Part shown: in pieces, positions 63,703 through 64,000 of the stretch
How the letters are laid out: each line of letters opens with the position of its first letter
How positions within the stretch are numbered: position 1 is the stretch's first letter
Source: CBDCYS01 sp965226185
Lineage (GTDB): Bacteria > Acidobacteriota > Terriglobia > Bryobacterales > UBA6623
Length of the DNA stretch: 64,000 nt
Assembly (NCBI GenBank): GCA_965226185.1
Contig: CBDDCT010000006.1
Span: 1,240,001 to 1,304,000 of the forward strand
Direction: 5' to 3'
Made by a program: the position numbers and the translations under genes
The notes under the pieces: model-generated
Databases searched by the model: none
What the model was told of the DNA's origin: nothing
The model's input: only the letters and a program-made list of their open reading frames with translations

Positions 63703-64000
63703 CTAACACACCTCATGCCGGAACCTTACGCAGGAGGCTGGAATACTGCCCACTGCAAGAATCTCCGCATCCTTTAACGCTCTTACTAATGCCTTGAGAT
63801 GAATCGTAAGGTTGGGAGCGGTAAAAGGCCCCACGCTCCCTGGCACTTGCGGGCCAGGGTCGAGCAGAAACTTCCCCATTGTCACGGGATCCACAACTCC
63901 GTGCAAGAAGCTCGGCAGCCCATTGTACTGGTAGGACACCGAAGCGAGGGGGGCGGGCAACTGGCTAGCCACCTCCTTCGCTGGATCGACGATCGTAAGT
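63703..64000 (-). CDS. Hypothetical protein, 5' end outside the window
   Basis: At least 98 codons. The frame stays open to the window edge (LTIVDPAKEVASQLPAPLAS, then YNGLPSFLHGVVDPVTMGKF and KALVRALKDAEILAVGSIPA). The GTG at 63972 is probably not the true start because coding-like sequence continues upstream. No family was recognised. Confidence 0.5.
   Translation of the reverse strand, partial: LTIVDPAKEVASQLPAPLASVSYQYNGLPSFLHGVVDPVTMGKFLLDPGPQVPGSVGPFTAPNLTIHLKALVRALKDAEILAVGSIPASCVRFRHEVC

Noticed and set aside
1..64000. tRNA or rRNA genes, CRISPR arrays, prophage or a replication origin
   Set aside because: No T-loop/acceptor signatures, no regularly spaced direct repeats with unique spacers, no phage structural genes and no DnaA-box cluster were seen by eye; a tRNAscan or Infernal run would be needed to exclude small RNAs fully.

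Overview
The window is a GC-rich (roughly 60% by eye) bacterial chromosome segment. Gene content suggests a soil Acidobacteriota member of the Bryobacterales/Solibacter type: PQQ and sorbosone-type dehydrogenases, a PA14-multiheme cytochrome, an alternative-complex-III-like operon, SYLF and Tll0287-like proteins, and many dispersed intergenic repeats. This placement is inference; no 16S rRNA, tRNA or CRISPR array was seen.

Layout. 1-9.9 kb: a broken S9 peptidase carrying a 532-bp deletion derivative of an IS1380 element, a sulfatase with an in-frame stop, an NTF2-like protein, a cold-shock protein, gatB broken by two templated insertions, a Tat-exported TIM-barrel protein, mtaB, rpsU and an internally deleted glgC. 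10-17.8 kb: a minus-strand block with kdsA, ddl, asnS, a TIM-barrel epimerase, a small membrane protein, a GMC dehydrogenase with a ferredoxin-like Cys cluster and a YheT-type hydrolase. 17.9-22.8 kb: an IS110 element with a frameshift, a redoxin, a gluzincin-like peptidase, a deleted esterase and an EF-hand remnant. 22.8-31.9 kb: an alternative-complex-III-like operon (pentaheme cytochrome, molybdopterin protein, four-cluster Fe-S protein, NrfD-like, DUF3341, monoheme cytochrome) interrupted by IS1380 in its first gene and by IS4 in its fifth. 32-47 kb: housekeeping genes (rpsO-pnp, a B12-binding mutase subunit, an S9 peptidase, galU, a HAD phosphatase, rnd) among hypotheticals and repeats. 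47.3-51.4 kb: a Co-type nitrile hydratase operon whose alpha gene is split by a second full IS1380 copy. 51.4-64 kb: a PA14-pentaheme cytochrome coupled to a sorbosone-dehydrogenase-like propeller, a SYLF protein, a D-aminoacylase-like amidohydrolase, a PQQ dehydrogenase with a lanthanide-type Asp pair, propionyl-CoA synthetase and two unknown genes.

How it fits together. Periplasmic electron transfer recurs: the Act-like complex, several CxxCH cytochromes, PQQ and GMC dehydrogenases. PrpE plus a methylmalonyl-CoA-mutase-type B12 subunit suggest propionate use. The strongest overall signal is decay. About nine non-transposase genes are disrupted by different lesion types (IS insertion, nonsense codon, frameshift, deletion, templated insertion). 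The two full IS1380 copies are nearly identical, which points to recent IS activity. For all three insertions into host genes made by full-length elements, the pre-insertion reading frame can be rebuilt from the flanks.
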